Shown: positions 46,191-56,800, counted from the stretch's first letter. The stretch is 64,000 nt of DNA from Solea solea (GCF_958295425.1 NC_081154.1:1178001-1242000); one strand, 5' to 3'. Numbers and translations: made by a program. The notes: a model not told the origin generated them from the letters alone.

Positions 46191-49100
46191 GCTGAATGAG
46201 ATACCTGTGCGGGGCTGCAGCCCTGCAGCAGCAGCAGGTACGGACAGTCATAAGGAGGGTGAATGGAGTACTGTGTGGTGTTATCGTCGCTGCTCTCTGT
46301 CTCCTCCCTCTCCGACTCCTCTGCCTCCCGTTCGCCTCTTGGCCTTGCCGGACAGAGGGTCTCTGTTGCCGCATCTGAGGGAACGGCGAGCCTGTGAATG
46401 TGGTTCTGTTCTGGGCTTGTTTTGCATTGCAGCGAGGTTTGATTCAGACTCCCGCTTCGATCCTTGACACAGTGGTCACGGTCCGTGTCCCGCCTTGTGT
46501 CTGCGTCGGGATCTAAGAGATCCATCTCACTCTTGCTTCTCCACAGTTTGTGACTTTGACCCACGGTCCTGTCGATGAGGGTGGACGCCACTCTGGAGCG
46601 GCTCTTCTGCAGCTTCCGTGCCTGGGCATTGAGTCCTAAAAGACAGATCAATAAACAAATAGGAATTATGTTAAGGGGAAAGTTTACTGACTGACCGGCT
46701 CCGGCTCCCTGTACAAGCTCAGTGAAAACATGGCTGTGAATAAGCGCATCACAATAAAACAGATTTTAATCATTTAATAAAAGGTTAACCTAACCTAAAT
46801 CAACATCTGCTTAAGTCAACAAAACTGTAATATTATATTTTCTCACTTTTTTTTATCACACAGGAGTCTTTAATCGACTGCCGCCTCCATATTTAAGCTT
46901 AAATTGCTCATTTTGTGGCTCCTGTGCTTTAAATCCTTTGTTCACATTAACCTCGGTGACACAAACCTAACAAATGAGGCAGCTGTAGACCAGCAGCTCC
47001 TGAGTCCATGTGAGCTCAAAACACTGATTTTCTCTATGGACTTTGGTGAGTGAGCTGTTTATAGTTGGACACAAACTATAGTTTCCTATAGGAAAATGAT
47101 GTGTAACGTGAGATAAAACATGCAGGAACATGTAGACTTAAGCTGACATTGTTTTAATTGGTGGATTTTTTTGTTCTTTTGTTATGTTATGGTCTCACAG
47201 AGCTAAAAACAACAAAAACAGTGTACTAATGGAGCTTCTGAGTAAAACGTGTAATGGAATACAGTGATAAGGCAACACCCGTGTTCTTCCTGATGTAAGG
47301 TGAGGTGTGTGTGTGTCATTTTGTCCATCATGTGTTTACGCCAGAGTCAACACAGAGAAGCCCCACACAGGAAACAGACCTCAGTGGAAAGAAAGAAAGA
47401 CGGAGCGAGTGGAAACAAAAAAAGAAGAAAAAAGACTTCACCCACACAGCAGGAATTCGGCTGGCACCGACACACAGCTCTATCACAAGCTGCGTCATTC
47501 ATACCAGCAGAGCACAAAACAGGACACACACTCGCACCGCGACCACAGCTGTGTCAACCGCGGCCAGGACCTCGAGCAGCGATGATAGCTGTAATGACAG
47601 ACGACGCTCCACCCCGGCGTGTCACGTGTGTGTCAAAGTTAGGAAAAAGTAGTTTTTCTGCTGCGTCTTGCTGGGTAAATATCACCGTGGATCAGGATAT
47701 ACTGCCGTGTAAAGTGTGTGTGAACTGAACCCCAGGACATCTGCAACGTTCAGTGAACTTCAGGCTCCTCAGACCGAGCATAAAATGGAAGCCCCTGAAA
47801 TTTGTAAGAGAAATTGAAAGGAGCGAATAAAAGGAAACTGTAGACCTATTAAAGTACAGTTTGGTCTGTGTGGCTTGGCCGGATTCAGCTGGAAAATGAG
47901 CGTGCCAATAAACCACAGTTTCGCTGTGAGAACTCCTAAACTGGATTCACCACTGACAATGCTTCACTTAATGGTTAAAGAAAGTCATTTTGCAGAACAT
48001 GCAGACACTGTGAATCAGTACGTGGCGTGCTGTCAAAACATCAGTCCCTGCAGTTGGACTCACGCGCCGTATATAAAGACATGGACGCAGGCCTCCAGTT
48101 GCAAAACAAACTCCCGTTTTGGAACTGACACACCGGGTTCATGACCCGGTCTGACTGAGGGCCTTTTGGTACCAAGTTTGTATATTCTCCCCTTGCGCGT
48201 GTGGGTTCTCTCCAGGTTCTCCGGTTTCCTCCCACAGTCCAAAAACATACAGAAGTTAATTGGTCACTGTGAACCTTGAATGGTTGCTCGTCTCTGTATG
48301 GAAAACCTAGGCTGTGACCCCATCTTTTAGCCCTACGTCATCTGGGATTGGTTCCAGCGGCCCCTGTGATCCTCGTGTAGAGGATTAAGTGGTAGATTGG
48401 TTGATTGGATCTTCTCCAAAACTTATTGAGGTTCTCCTATAGTCCCAAATATCCCACAATCTCCCAACATGTTTCAAAACAATTGTTTAGTCATTTCAGG
48501 CTGACAGACACCAGAGGAAACGCATAACCCGCTTGGTGGAGATGATTAACAATACTTTGTTCCTGCATTTCTTGCCACTCCACAAAGGACAATCCAATAT
48601 CAACTCTCTTTTGGCTCTAATTTACAAAACTGACATCATGTCCTTCTGAAGAAGAAGATCTGAAACTAGTGACTGAGACGGCGAACAAAGTGTTTACTGA
48701 CATAACAAATCAGCTGAGAAGTAGAAGCCTCAGGGGGACTCAGGGTAGAGCCAGCACTCCTCTGCGTGGAAAGGATCCAGTTGAGGTGGTTCGATGCCAC
48801 CAGGGCACCTCCCTAGGGAGGTGTTTTGGGCACGTCCTACTGGGAGGAGACCTAGGAGCAGACCAAGGACTAGATGGAAGGATTATACCTCCTCATTGGC
48901 CTGGAAGAACCTGAGGATCCCCCCTGCTAGAACCTGATCTTGGATGATCTCACGTTTGAAGATGGATGGATGTAGAAGTAGAAGCTCACTTTTTCATAAA
49001 TTTCCATTAAACCTATTTTTGCAACCAGCAGCGTCGCCATGCAACCTTTATGGGCAAGGCTACATGGTGGAGTAGTGGCTAGCACTGCAGCGAAAAGGTC

Positions 49101-52100
49101 GCCAGTTTGAATCCCAGGACCTTTCTGTGTAGCATTTGCATGTCCTACCCAATGTGTCTGGGTTGTCCGGTTTCCTCCCAGAGTCCAAAAACATGCAGAG
49201 GCTAACTGGACACTCTCACTTGACCGCAGTGAATGTGTGAATGTGAGAGTGAATAGTGTGTCTCTATACTGTCCTAGGATGGACAGGCCCCAATGAGTAA
49301 GTTAATGAACAGACACTGTACCTGCAGTGACGGTGTCTTTGTCCTTCAATGCCTTCTCCTCTACCGAGCTCCTCCTCTGGATCTCGAACCGCCTTGCCAG
49401 GCCCTCCCTTGGCTTCCACAGTGACTGCAGGAGGAGGGGCTTCTCGTTGTTGCCGACGACTCGGAACCCCTCGGTCCTCCAGCGGCGCTGGTCGATGGAG
49501 CCGATGGTGTCGCAGAGAACGTACGACTCTGCCTCCTCCTTGCTCAGGCCATACCTGCACGACGTGGGTCAAATGTGGTCAAAATACAAAATGCATTCAA
49601 CGTACTACTGACAATAACAGCCTCTGAAATCAACCACCCGGCTTGTAGGCCTCGAGCGGTGTTACAAGAGTCGTAATGTTGCCATGTGCTTAACGTGTTT
49701 GCTGACTCGTGTGCGATCTAATACTGATGTAGATAAATATCACAGCTACGTTGTACATTAAAAACGTAGCTGGGTTAAAAAAAGATTTACTCTTTCCTCC
49801 ACAAGCTGAATACCACTTTGTTATGTTTCTGGCTGAAATGAAAGCGAGGCCGTCTGTCTTTCACACAAACCTCTGGTTTTGCTCCAGAGTCGTTATTTTT
49901 TCCAAAAAAAAAGACCAAATGCACCATTTGGCACAGAGAAAGCACGACGCTACAGTTACAACAAAAAGAACAACGGGATCGGGGGTCGACCAACTTCAGC
50001 TGAGATATAATTACAACAACGTGACGCCGCTGACCTTTCAACTGTGGCCCGCATCAAACGCTGCTCTCGCTCGCTTTTATATACAAATGATGCAGCACAA
50101 AGGTGCAGTGCGGCAGGCGGAGGAAGCATCTGGATGAACACATAACTCACTCACACATACAGAGGAGACACATATGGTCGGCAGACGCAGTGCACATGCT
50201 CTTACCGCTCCAGAGCCTCTTTGACAAGTTCTTTTGCGCTGGAGTGCGTGGTGGCCAGCACGCTCTTGTAGTGAGCTCCTTCACAGATTTCATTCCCAAA
50301 GATCTTCAGGATTCCCGGAGCAGTGATCTGATTGGACAGCTCAGACGGGTCGTCCGCAACTAACGCGTCGGCACAGATCACTGCCGCAAACAGAGAGTTT
50401 TAAAAGGGTAAATTCAGGTTGAAACAAGACACATGAAGTGAAGTTTTGAAACTGCTCACTCTCCCACACCAAAGTCCATAGAGAAAATCTGCATTTTTAG
50501 CAAACCTGGATACAGGAGCTGCTGGTCTACTACTGCCCCGTGTGGTACGTTTGTGTCACTGAGGTTGGAGGCAGCAGGCAGATGTGACGTAAAATCGCTG
50601 ATTTTCTCTATGGACTTTGGTGTGGGGGGAGTAACGTGTTTTCACGACGTGTCACAAAATTCAGGGCCGTCTTATAGACAGATTTAAATGTAACACAACT
50701 ACAGTTGTAGAATCGCTATTTCAGTGACAGTAAGTAAAGTTTGTGACGTACCTCTGCTCTTCCTGGTTTGTATGGACAGCGATGTCCTGAGACCGGACGG
50801 GAGTGCCATGGAGCCTGAGCTGGAGGCGGGGCCACGGAGGAAGACACCCGAGAGGCGGTTGGTATGGCGACGGATGCGGCTCTTGCTGGGCTGTCTGATG
50901 GGCGTGCCCTCGGCTGAACTGCCGGTGGATGAAGCCGATCTGTAAAAAATTAAAAGTTAAATGAAGGAACAACCTGGACTATCCCTTTAAGAGAAAACTG
51001 GAGGTCAATGTTTTCAAAAAGGATATAAAATAAAGACGTTTAGAAAAAATATTTGTGAGATGCTGATACAATCAAAGAATAGAACAGACTGTGAAATTGA
51101 CAATGACAGAAAGCAGGGGTTCTCAAACACTGGGTCGGGATATTTTTTGGGGTCCCCAAACAAATTGGCAGAATTTTCAACAACTATTTAGTTCAGATTT
51201 ATTCAGTTTATGTTTTAAAATAACATAAAACAATAAGTAACTATTCATGCATGCTAAAACACAAACACATAGTAGTCAAAATAAAAGTCTGACTTTCTAC
51301 ACATCCATGCTAAAATTAAACATAGTACTAAAAGTAATGTATACAGTATATACACACATGTATATGTGTGATATGTATTGATTAGAAGGAGAAAAAAAGA
51401 GGCAAGACACTACATGCTACATACATACGTGTGTGTGTCCAGTCTCAGAGTCTCGCTGCCTCCACCAGCTTCCCCTCAGTGTGTGAAATAATGAGGTGTT
51501 GTTCTCTGGGAGAACTAAGGCTCATAAGCTTCTTATCACACAAAAAACCTCCTGATTTAAAAGTGCAAGAGAAACGATTCTGCCTTTACTGTGACGATGT
51601 CTGTGTATGCAGATGACATATAAATGTACACGTGAGGACAAATATTCAAATATAACAAATTAATGTATATTTTTCATGGTTTTACATGTACAAATGCTTG
51701 TAATGGGTTCTTCATACATGTGGTAATATTTAATAATGATATTTAATTTTTCAAGTCACCATATAAGGGATAAATATGTAAGTGTCATTATATTTCATAT
51801 GGTATGATATTATATTTGGTAAATTTAGGCATATATTTATATTTAATATTATTGCACCATATGTATGATTACATATTACATTTCAGTGTGATGGTGATAA
51901 AGATGAAAAGCCGTTTATATGCTTTTATTTATTTTATTTTTATTTTATTTATAATTTTTCAACTTTCCTCTTTATTTTTACTCATTTCTACAAATAGTCA
52001 GGAATTGCATCACTTTGTTAATTTGTTTATTTTAATTCTGTCTTTAATGTCCCTTGAATCTACGTTCGTATATATAACAAAAACTTAATAAATAAAACTG

Positions 52101-52546
52101 TTTTGCCATATTTTTTCAGCTGCTCTGTTTTATTTAATCTTATTTCTGATATTTCATTAAATTTTGTGTTTGTTTTTATTCATTTTTATTGTATGGTGGT
52201 TACTTTTACCCATGTTTTACGTCTTTTAATTTATATTTGTCAGGGTTTTTGTTTTTTTAGATGTATTGTGTAGTCCATTGTGGTTGTTTTAAAGTGTTTT
52301 ATATGTAAAGACTCAGTAGAAGGGGACTCACTGGTCCACATAAATGAATCGTTGACAGCATTAGAGGAGAAATAGTAAAAACATTTCCTGTCATGATACT
52401 CACTGCACAGAGCCATCACTTGTTTTCCTGCCCAGCTTCACAAAGCGTCTCTTAGAAGCAGCAGCAGCAGCAGCAGCTGGAGCAGCTGCAGGTCTGGGTG
52501 GAAGAGACGAAGTCCACTCCTCGGTGGAAAGTATCATCTGATTCAT
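30668..52546 (-). CDS. radil: Radil: Ras-associating and dilute domain protein (complete, about 1,264 aa)
   Basis: Eighteen exons with consistent phase: 52546-52404, 50939-50752, 50359-50206, 49554-49322, 46635-46205, 45184-44885, 44780-44382 (acceptor may be 3 nt later), 43340-43303, 43224-42974, 42691-42579, 37091-36818, 35331-35159, 34417-34273, 33351-33182, 32529-32193, 31709-31498, 31023-30884, 30761-30668. Domains: RA about 120-235, FHA about 385-475, DIL about 560-960, PDZ about 1165-1258. Radil is a cytosolic Rap1 effector controlling integrin adhesion and, in zebrafish, neural crest migration. Motifs match human RADIL as I recall it: APGILKIFGN, HYKSVLAT, EKPLLLQSLWKPREGLARRF, SCLLTPPNTP. 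RASIP1 is the alternative, but it lacks the PDZ present here. Insertions: poly-Ala near residue 25, Glu runs in exons 9 and 16. Which fish paralogue (radila or radilb) is not decided. Confidence 0.9.
31240..31440 (-). repeat. Interspersed repeat family H, copy 2
   Basis: Reverse-strand match to 10020-10275 (GACAGTAGGGGGCAGTGGAG, GGAGACAGCCTCAAATC, GAGCTCCCCATACAG). It lies in radil intron 16. Confidence 0.5.
31960..32095. repeat. Foldback family F fragment
   Basis: GTTTGAAATCCTGTG, TTAACCTCAGTGTCACAAGC and TTTTCTATATGAACTTTGGT match the interior and right arm of the family F copies at 46950 and 50451. It lies in radil intron 15. Confidence 0.5.
32640..32990 (+). mobile_element. LTR-like or retroelement debris in radil intron 14
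   Basis: A pyrimidine-rich stretch with GGAAAATAAACCAACTTAAC, then CTGGGTTAGGTTACA. The layout resembles the 18350-18833 sequence (poly-A signal, then GGGTxx and TTACA). No target-site duplication was found. Confidence 0.3.
35083..35117. repeat. (AAGTT)n microsatellite
   Basis: About seven pentamer units, some 40 bp before a radil exon boundary at 35159. Confidence 0.95.
36623..36638 (+). promoter_or_regulatory. CTCF-like core motif
   Basis: CCACCAGGGGGCAGTA, a strong fit to the CTCF core, in radil intron 11 about 180 bp from the exon at 36818. It may sit in a repeat. Confidence 0.4.
37407..37796 (+). mobile_element. Probable solo LTR in radil intron 10
   Basis: It begins TGTCATAAGTCCTGGG and ends CCTAACA, with CACTTCCTG-type motifs, a TTAAAGACTCTGGGCTTGGG block and GGTCCCAG near the end. 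The flanks TTTAT and TTTAG differ by one base, which could be a decayed 5-bp target duplication. The style is that of fish Ty3/Gypsy LTRs. Confidence 0.45.
37797..41880. other. Largest radil intron, low-repeat part
   Basis: Apart from the microsatellite at 39784-39849 I recognise no repeat or exon here. The 38190-38900 part is less AT-rich than its surroundings and has open frames on both strands, but none resembles a protein I know. This is where conserved regulatory elements of radil would be looked for. Confidence 0.4.
39784..39849. repeat. (ATCT)n microsatellite behind a LINE-like tail
   Basis: About 16 tetramer units directly after GTGAGATGAATAAAGT, the usual junction at the 3' end of a fish LINE. 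A short TA tract follows at 39882-39898. Confidence 0.9.
41884..42112 (+). mobile_element. Tc1-like transposase remnant
   Basis: It begins CACTTTATTAGGTACACG, contains TTCAGAAACTGCTGACCTAC and GCAACAGTAACTCAAACATA, and then a frame reading SMKKIISEGPTCQTLKTMSY and STRKPQWMSLLP. I recognise this as a decayed Tc1-type transposase (consensus-like QSISERTTRRTLRRMGYSSR). It is internally deleted. Confidence 0.65.
42493..42548. repeat. Three tandem copies of a TAATTA-containing unit
   Basis: GGTCTAATTAAACAA recurs three times at irregular spacing, 30 bp from the radil exon 10 donor at 42578. Each unit contains a homeodomain-type TAATTA core. Confidence 0.7.
43142..43155 (+). promoter_or_regulatory. 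CTCF-like core motif in radil exon 9
   Basis: CCACCAGGGGGCGC equals the common CTCF core. It lies inside the coding exon that encodes the start of the DIL domain. Confidence 0.4.
43480..44270. repeat. Imperfect direct duplication in radil intron 7
   Basis: CATTCACTCGTCCAACAAAC-type sequence near 43545 recurs as TTTACTCATCCAGCAAACAC near 44084, each followed by a TTAGCATNA and a tract rich in GAGACCAAGACC. The two halves are diverged. Confidence 0.45.
44885..45184 (-). CDS. radil: radil exon 6: FHA domain
   Basis: Encodes YVIYLLAGTKTAIGRQSDQD, then ILSPSHCYFH and LLSPGDVIGLGQFYLFLFKD. The GR, SPSHC and GD spacing is that of an FHA domain fold. It follows exon 5, which ends in the PYLLLLQG strand. 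Confidence 0.85.
46159..46188. repeat. (GT)n microsatellite beside radil exon 5
   Basis: About 15 GT units, ending 16 bp from the exon 5 donor at 46204. Confidence 0.9.
46950..47064. repeat. Foldback family F fragment
   Basis: ACCTCGGTGACACAAAC, CAGCTGTAGACCAGCAGCTC and GATTTTCTCTATGGACTTTG match the interior and right arm of the 50451 copy. Confidence 0.6.
47300..47650. other. CpG-richer patch in radil intron 4
   Basis: A purine-rich lead followed by CACCGCGACCACAGC, CCGCGGCCAGGACCTCGAGC and a CACGTG E-box near 47627. Open frames here overlap in three phases and show no known domain. It could be an internal promoter or just a GC-rich island. Confidence 0.3.
48155..48410 (+). repeat. Interspersed repeat family G fragment
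   Basis: GTTTGTATATTCTCCCC, TCCTCCCACAGTCCAAAAAC and AGAGGATTAAGTGGTAGATT, the middle and end of the family. Confidence 0.55.
48660..48975 (+). mobile_element. LINE ORF2 C-terminal fragment
   Basis: One frame reads PPGHLPREVFWARPTGRRPR followed by PRTRWKDYTSSLAWKNLRIP. This is the basic C-terminal block common in fish LINEs (RTE/Rex3-like or related). A GATGGATGGATG end follows. It lies in radil intron 4. Confidence 0.6.
49055..49290 (+). repeat. Interspersed repeat family G fragment
   Basis: GTGGCTAGCACTGCAGCGAA, AAGGTCGCCAGTTTGAATCC and TCCTCCCAGAGTCCAAAAAC. It ends about 30 bp before the donor side of radil exon 4. Confidence 0.6.
49322..50359 (-). CDS. radil: radil exons 3-4: Ras-association domain
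   Basis: Exon 3 (50359-50206) encodes VADDPSELSNQITAPGILKI and HYKSVLATTHSSAKELVKEA. Exon 4 (49554-49322) encodes YGLSKEEAESYVLCDTIGS and EKPLLLQSLWKPREGLARRF. Together they form the Rap/Ras-binding RA domain. The DDPxEL lead-in is RADIL-like rather than RASIP1-like. Confidence 0.88.
50451..50632. mobile_element. Foldback/MITE family F, best-preserved copy
   Basis: The left arm (from 50462) and right arm (to about 50626) are inverted copies that match over 27 bases around CACCAAAGTCCATAGAGAAA. The centre is about 110 bp with GGTACGTTTGTGTCACTGAG. It lies in radil intron 2. Confidence 0.8.
51000..52380. other. radil intron 1, AT-rich
   Basis: An hAT-like end (GCAGGGGTTCTCAAACACTGG) is at 51115-51135. 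From 51640 to 52260 the sequence is very T-rich with long frames that look like low complexity, not protein. No exon is seen. Confidence 0.5.
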
Positions 52547-53200
52547 GCCTTTTAATAATCCACTCAGATCAGTTTCTGCTCACGTCTGAACTCCACAGTG
52601 ACTCGTGTTAAAGTGAACACAGAGCTGTGCTCTCATCTGCTCGCCGTCATTTCATTCCTGAGATGTTTCATCCTGCAGCTCAGAGTCCCTCAGCTGCTGC
52701 TGCTGCAGATGTTTCCACCTCTCATCCATTCATCCATTCATCCATCCATCCATCCAATCATCCAGCCCCTGGAGCTTCTGCTTACAGCCCGGATGAATAT
52801 AGACCGATCACCAGAGTGAAGTGAAAGTATAATCAGATTAAGGTCTAAAAGTCGGGAACATCCGCAGGAGTAAAAAAAAAAGATTGTTTCAAATTTGTCA
52901 CGAGCCCGCCGCGCGCACCAGATGTGCGAAAAGAGCGCAGCTGCGTGTAGATGCCAACACACACACACACACACACACGCGCGCCGCCCACCCACATCTG
53001 AACCTTCAAAATAAAACCCTCACTGAGAAGGAGGAGGAGGAGGAGGAGGAGGAGTGTTCACCCTCTCACTGCTATTATTCAATCATTTAATGACGCACTG
53101 GACTCCAGAGTGAATCCGCCCATCGCGACACAGGAGCGGTTCTTGTGAGCTCGACGAACTGACTGAACCGGAGCAGCAGCAAAAGTTCTGATGCCTCAAC
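52547..53200 (-). promoter_or_regulatory. radil 5' UTR and promoter region
   Basis: Upstream of the radil start lie microsatellites (CATC-based 52716-52765, CA 52955-52978, GAG 53029-53054) and a GC-rich piece with CCGCCGCGCGCACCAG near 52906 and CCCATCGCGACACAGGAGCG near 53119. No TATA box is evident, as expected for a CpG-type promoter. The exact start site is not placed. Confidence 0.4.
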
Positions 53201-54680
53201 GTTTCCATCTGCTGGCAGAATGTGCACACGACATACAGTAACGCGTTAATTTACACCAGAAAAGACTCGTAATGAATCACATATGATGGGATTATATGAT
53301 CTGATCACAGATGCTGTAAATACCAGAAAACGTCTTCTTCTTTTTTCTGATGCCTGGTGTTATGGGTTTGATTTAACTGTCGGTTGCTCTCCTTGTTTTT
53401 CTGAGCTACACTAAAGGGAGTTCTGCACGAGAAAAAAATACATAAATCTCACTTTAAAATAAAAGAAAAAAGTCACTTTGTCTTAATAGGAGAATACATT
53501 TTATTTTAATCTTTAAATATCAGTAACAAGGTAACACAATGGTTTAAAATCCAGTATTAGGGCCACATTTAAAACTATTTTTTGAAAGAAAAAGGAAAAA
53601 AAAACCAAACTGAATTAAAAATTAATTCTGAGATTTAAATCGGAAATCTGAGATTGGAGTCAGAATTCTAAGATTAAAGTCACTAGAGGGTGCACTTTGC
53701 CCTGAAAATTCCTGAACCAGGTGTGACCATACAACAGATGTAAGTACATGTGCAAATAAAACAAACATTGTGTCTTGAGTACAATTGAAGTGTTTTCTCT
53801 TAAAGTTACACACAAATATTCAAAAAGGTCATTCTTGCAACATGACTTTGTAACTCGTGTCAATTAAACTTGCAATAAACCCTAAGGGAAATCCCTCTTG
53901 GACTAACATGAACAGATAAATGGGATTACAGGTTTTTGATGGGCGGAGCCTCTCTGTATAGGCCTACTCCACTCAGACAATGTGATGCCGTCGATGCTGG
54001 TGACAGCTCCTGTAGTGTGGTCACAACACAGGTCCTCTTCCACGGTGAGTTCACACTCTGCGGGCCACTTATGTGGTCAGCATCAGTAAACAAAGGCTGT
54101 GCCTCTAATCGTGGACATGGAGGCTGCTGCCTGTGGGCCAAGGTCAGAGCCACAGGTGGAGAACAGCAGGGCTTAACGGGTGGAAATCAGATCCTCTGCA
54201 AGAGGAGACCTGCATGGTCACTTAACAATGCTTCACTGCCGACAGCCTAAACAGCCTTTACAAGAGGAATACCAGTCTATCGTCATGACAAGTCAGAGTG
54301 CCACTTCCTGTTTTGCATGTGTACGTAGTACTAGTGCAGTACCGGTTCAATATGTGCCCCGTTCTTTTGTGTATTTTGTGTTTGATTGAGTGGTCGCTGA
54401 CAGACAGACATCCCTTCTATCTACACAATGGTCCCCCTAGTAAGTCAACTGCCAAGTTTGAAGGCAAATCGTACGATAACGTTGTCACATACTGTATCTA
54501 CCAATGAATATCACATTTGTCATCCAAACACCTGTAAAAGTCAGCACTGCACACACTGGTGGTCATTAGTAAGTCACCCGCCAAGTTTAAAGCCTGTCAA
54601 GCAAACCATTGGAAAGTTATGAGATTAAAACACAGACAGACATTCATTGGATTTACAGATGACTGTGGAGATTCTCAGTC
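53201..54680. other. Intergenic stretch, nothing assigned
   Basis: It contains open frames up to about 100 codons (for example 53936-54250) without a recognisable domain or splice structure. No repeat is named with confidence. Confidence 0.4.
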
Positions 54681-54685
54681 ATCCA

Positions 54686-55015
54686 GTGCTGTGTTTCCAT
54701 CATGGTATGGTTCGGTTTGGTACAGTTCTGTACAGTGTGGTTTGGAATGGTCAAGCCTTGGGGTGGGAATCAAAGGGTACAATACGATACGATACGATAC
54801 GTGATACATGGTCCACAATACCAATAATATCACGATACAACAATTCTGTGACAATCAATACATTGCAAGAAAATCAGCTAGATTTGTCCACGGTTTCCAG
54901 GATGGCCCCAACCGTGTTTGCCTACTTTAAGCGCATGCCAACTTTGGACCCTTTCCAGGCTACTCGGATACTTATGGCATTTTTTTCTTAATACAGTTCT
55001 ATCACTACTCGACTC
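54686..55015. repeat. MITE-like repeat with GGTACAGT words
   Basis: GTGTTTCCATCATGGTATGG and TTTGGTACAGTTCTGTACAG at one end, and a TACTCGGATAC, CTACTCGACTCGACGCTACTT block near the other. Related words occur at 58895-59030 and 61280-61320. An (ACGAT)n tract lies at 54781-54800. Confidence 0.4.
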
Positions 55016-55189
55016 GACGCTACTTGGTTTGGGTGTCAGGCACGTCGTTTCTCCATTATGTCACAGTACTTAGTTTGTATTAGTAGTAGTTTTTATTAAC
55101 CATACACACTTATTAATTCAGATAGGTGCAGTTTTATTTATTTGTTTAGTTTGTTTTTGTTTTTTGCCTATGAGTGCTAAAACTGTGAG

Positions 55190-55440
55190 CTGGAGCTTCA
55201 AGTGGACAAATTATGCTGGTCCACCATGGTTTCAGTAACATGGGCCCCAGATGGGAAGCCCATGTGGGCAATCACGGGGGGAGAGGAAACCACAGACAAA
55301 CCTGCTGGGGACCCATATTGTTAGCCCCAATATAACCCTTATGGGGCCCACATTGACATGCTGGTGGGGTGTTTATATTGGTGAACTAGCTCCAGATATT
55401 CCAGCAGTTGGTGAAAACACTCAGAAATGCACATTTTTCC
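55190..55440. repeat. GGGCCC-rich short repeat
   Basis: ATGGGCCCCAGATGGGAAGC, CCCATGTGGGCAATC and ATGGGGCCCACATTGACATG, words common in a fish repeat of unknown class. Confidence 0.4.
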
Positions 55441-55865
55441 CTTAATGAATGTATGAACAATGTGCAACAAACTCTGTCAGGGGAATTTGAAGAGACCTCA
55501 ATCTGGGTCCACAGAAAACCCAGGAGCCCTACAAACCTGAACCAAAGTGAAGCAAGCTTGTTTATGTGGTTTACAACCATATTGCCATTGCTGCCTCTTG
55601 TATAAACAGGCCAAAGACACATGTCTTACAGTCCCATGGTGCCTTGCTGCTTGTGTATCAACAGCTAAGTCTCAGAGGAGCTCCCCTCACTTGGTAAGTG
55701 GATCCTCTGGTGGTTGTCATGGCGTGGCGGCATGTCTCAGGATACCATCCCTATGTTGCTGGAGTGTACATTATATGTTGGTATATATTGTTTACACTGT
55801 CATTGGTAACAATCAGTGACGCCTTTACATGTAAGTTTTGTACCCAAATGTTTAAATGCACTTAT

Positions 55866-55925
55866 TGTAAGTCGCTTTGGATAAAAGCGTCTGCTAAATG
55901 ACATGTAACATGTAACATGTAAGTG
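55866..55925 (+). repeat. LINE/SINE-type 3' tail fragment
   Basis: GTAAGTCGCTTTGGATAAAA, GCGTCTGCTAAATGACATGT, then ATGTAAC repeats. Same tail as the SINE at 60601. Confidence 0.65.
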
Positions 55926-56177
55926 ATGTAACGTTAGAGGTATGTTTAAATTGTACTGTGGAGTGATGAGTCTGCCACCTCACTGCCCACACTGTTACTT
56001 ATTATAAGTGTTATAATATGCTCCAATGAAACTATGGTAATAAAAAGGTAACAACAGTCATGTTTCGCCAAGCATATAGTTTTTACTCCCTGCATCTTAA
56101 GGCAAACTTTATCTTATATGTCAGACTCTCAATTTAACTATTTTATTGTACAAAATCTCATATATGATCTCACATTT

Positions 56178-56561
56178 CTTCTTCTATGGGATTCAATGCA
56201 GCATTATGTTGCATTACTGCCACCTTCTTGTGTTAGAAAACACATGACGTAGTGCCATTATTAAAGGTTATACAAGTTCAAGTTTTTACTTAACAAAAAA
56301 CTGAAATATGTACAAACCACTTTGTTTTTCTTCTTCTTCTATGGAAGTCCACAATGTTGCATTACTGCCACCTTCTGGTGTCAGAAAAAACCTTTTTATT
56401 TTTCCTGAAACATGAATTAATAACACTTTACTACACGTTAGATTTTGATGAGCGTCAAACTAAATTTAAACGTATAAACCGGTATGAGCTTTTCTTCTTC
56501 TTCTATGGGGTTTAACGGTAGCTTGATGTCGCATTACTGCCACCTGGTGTTAGGAAACTCC
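56178..56561. repeat. Three spaced copies of a roughly 70-bp element
   Basis: Each copy runs from TTCTTCTTCTATGG to GCATTACTGCCACCT and GGTGTNAG. They lie at 56178-56240, 56329-56388 and 56493-56556, about 155-165 bp apart, just upstream of the CpG promoter. Confidence 0.75.
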
Positions 56562-56629
56562 TTTCTTTTCATGTCTTTTATTTTAACTCTCTCCTTCTGC
56601 TCCTATCACTTTCAGAACTGTAGTAAGAG

Positions 56630-56800
56630 GAGGCCGCGCCCTCTCGTGACGTCACGAGTAATTCCTGCCAGGCTCCGGGTAACTCCTCCTATTCTTCTTT
56701 CGCTGCGGCGGAAAGAGCCGATCGTTTCCTGACTCACGTCGGTCCACGCTGGGATAAGGAACCCTCTCCGGTCGTTGCCGGTTCCCCCTCCGCGGCAGAG
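56630..56800 (+). promoter_or_regulatory. CpG-rich promoter with a consensus CRE
   Basis: GC- and CpG-rich sequence with TGACGTCA at 56647-56654 inside the palindrome CTCGTGACGTCACGAG. CGGTCGTTGCCGGTTCCCCC and CCGCGGCAG follow, leading into an ATG at 56801. It is TATA-less and transcribes away from radil. Confidence 0.6.

Noticed and set aside
46124..46651. Extending radil exon 5 through the GT tract
   Set aside because: A good donor at 46204 keeps phase with the FHA exon; beyond it is intron with a microsatellite.
51804..52088. 94-codon hydrophobic frame
   Set aside because: It is low-complexity T-rich intron sequence, which always reads as Phe/Leu/Ile.
30668..52546. Naming the RA-FHA-DIL gene rasip1
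   Set aside because: Some DIL motifs (FYQWSR, NSLMERG) look RASIP1-like. However the PDZ domain and the RA lead-in are those of RADIL.
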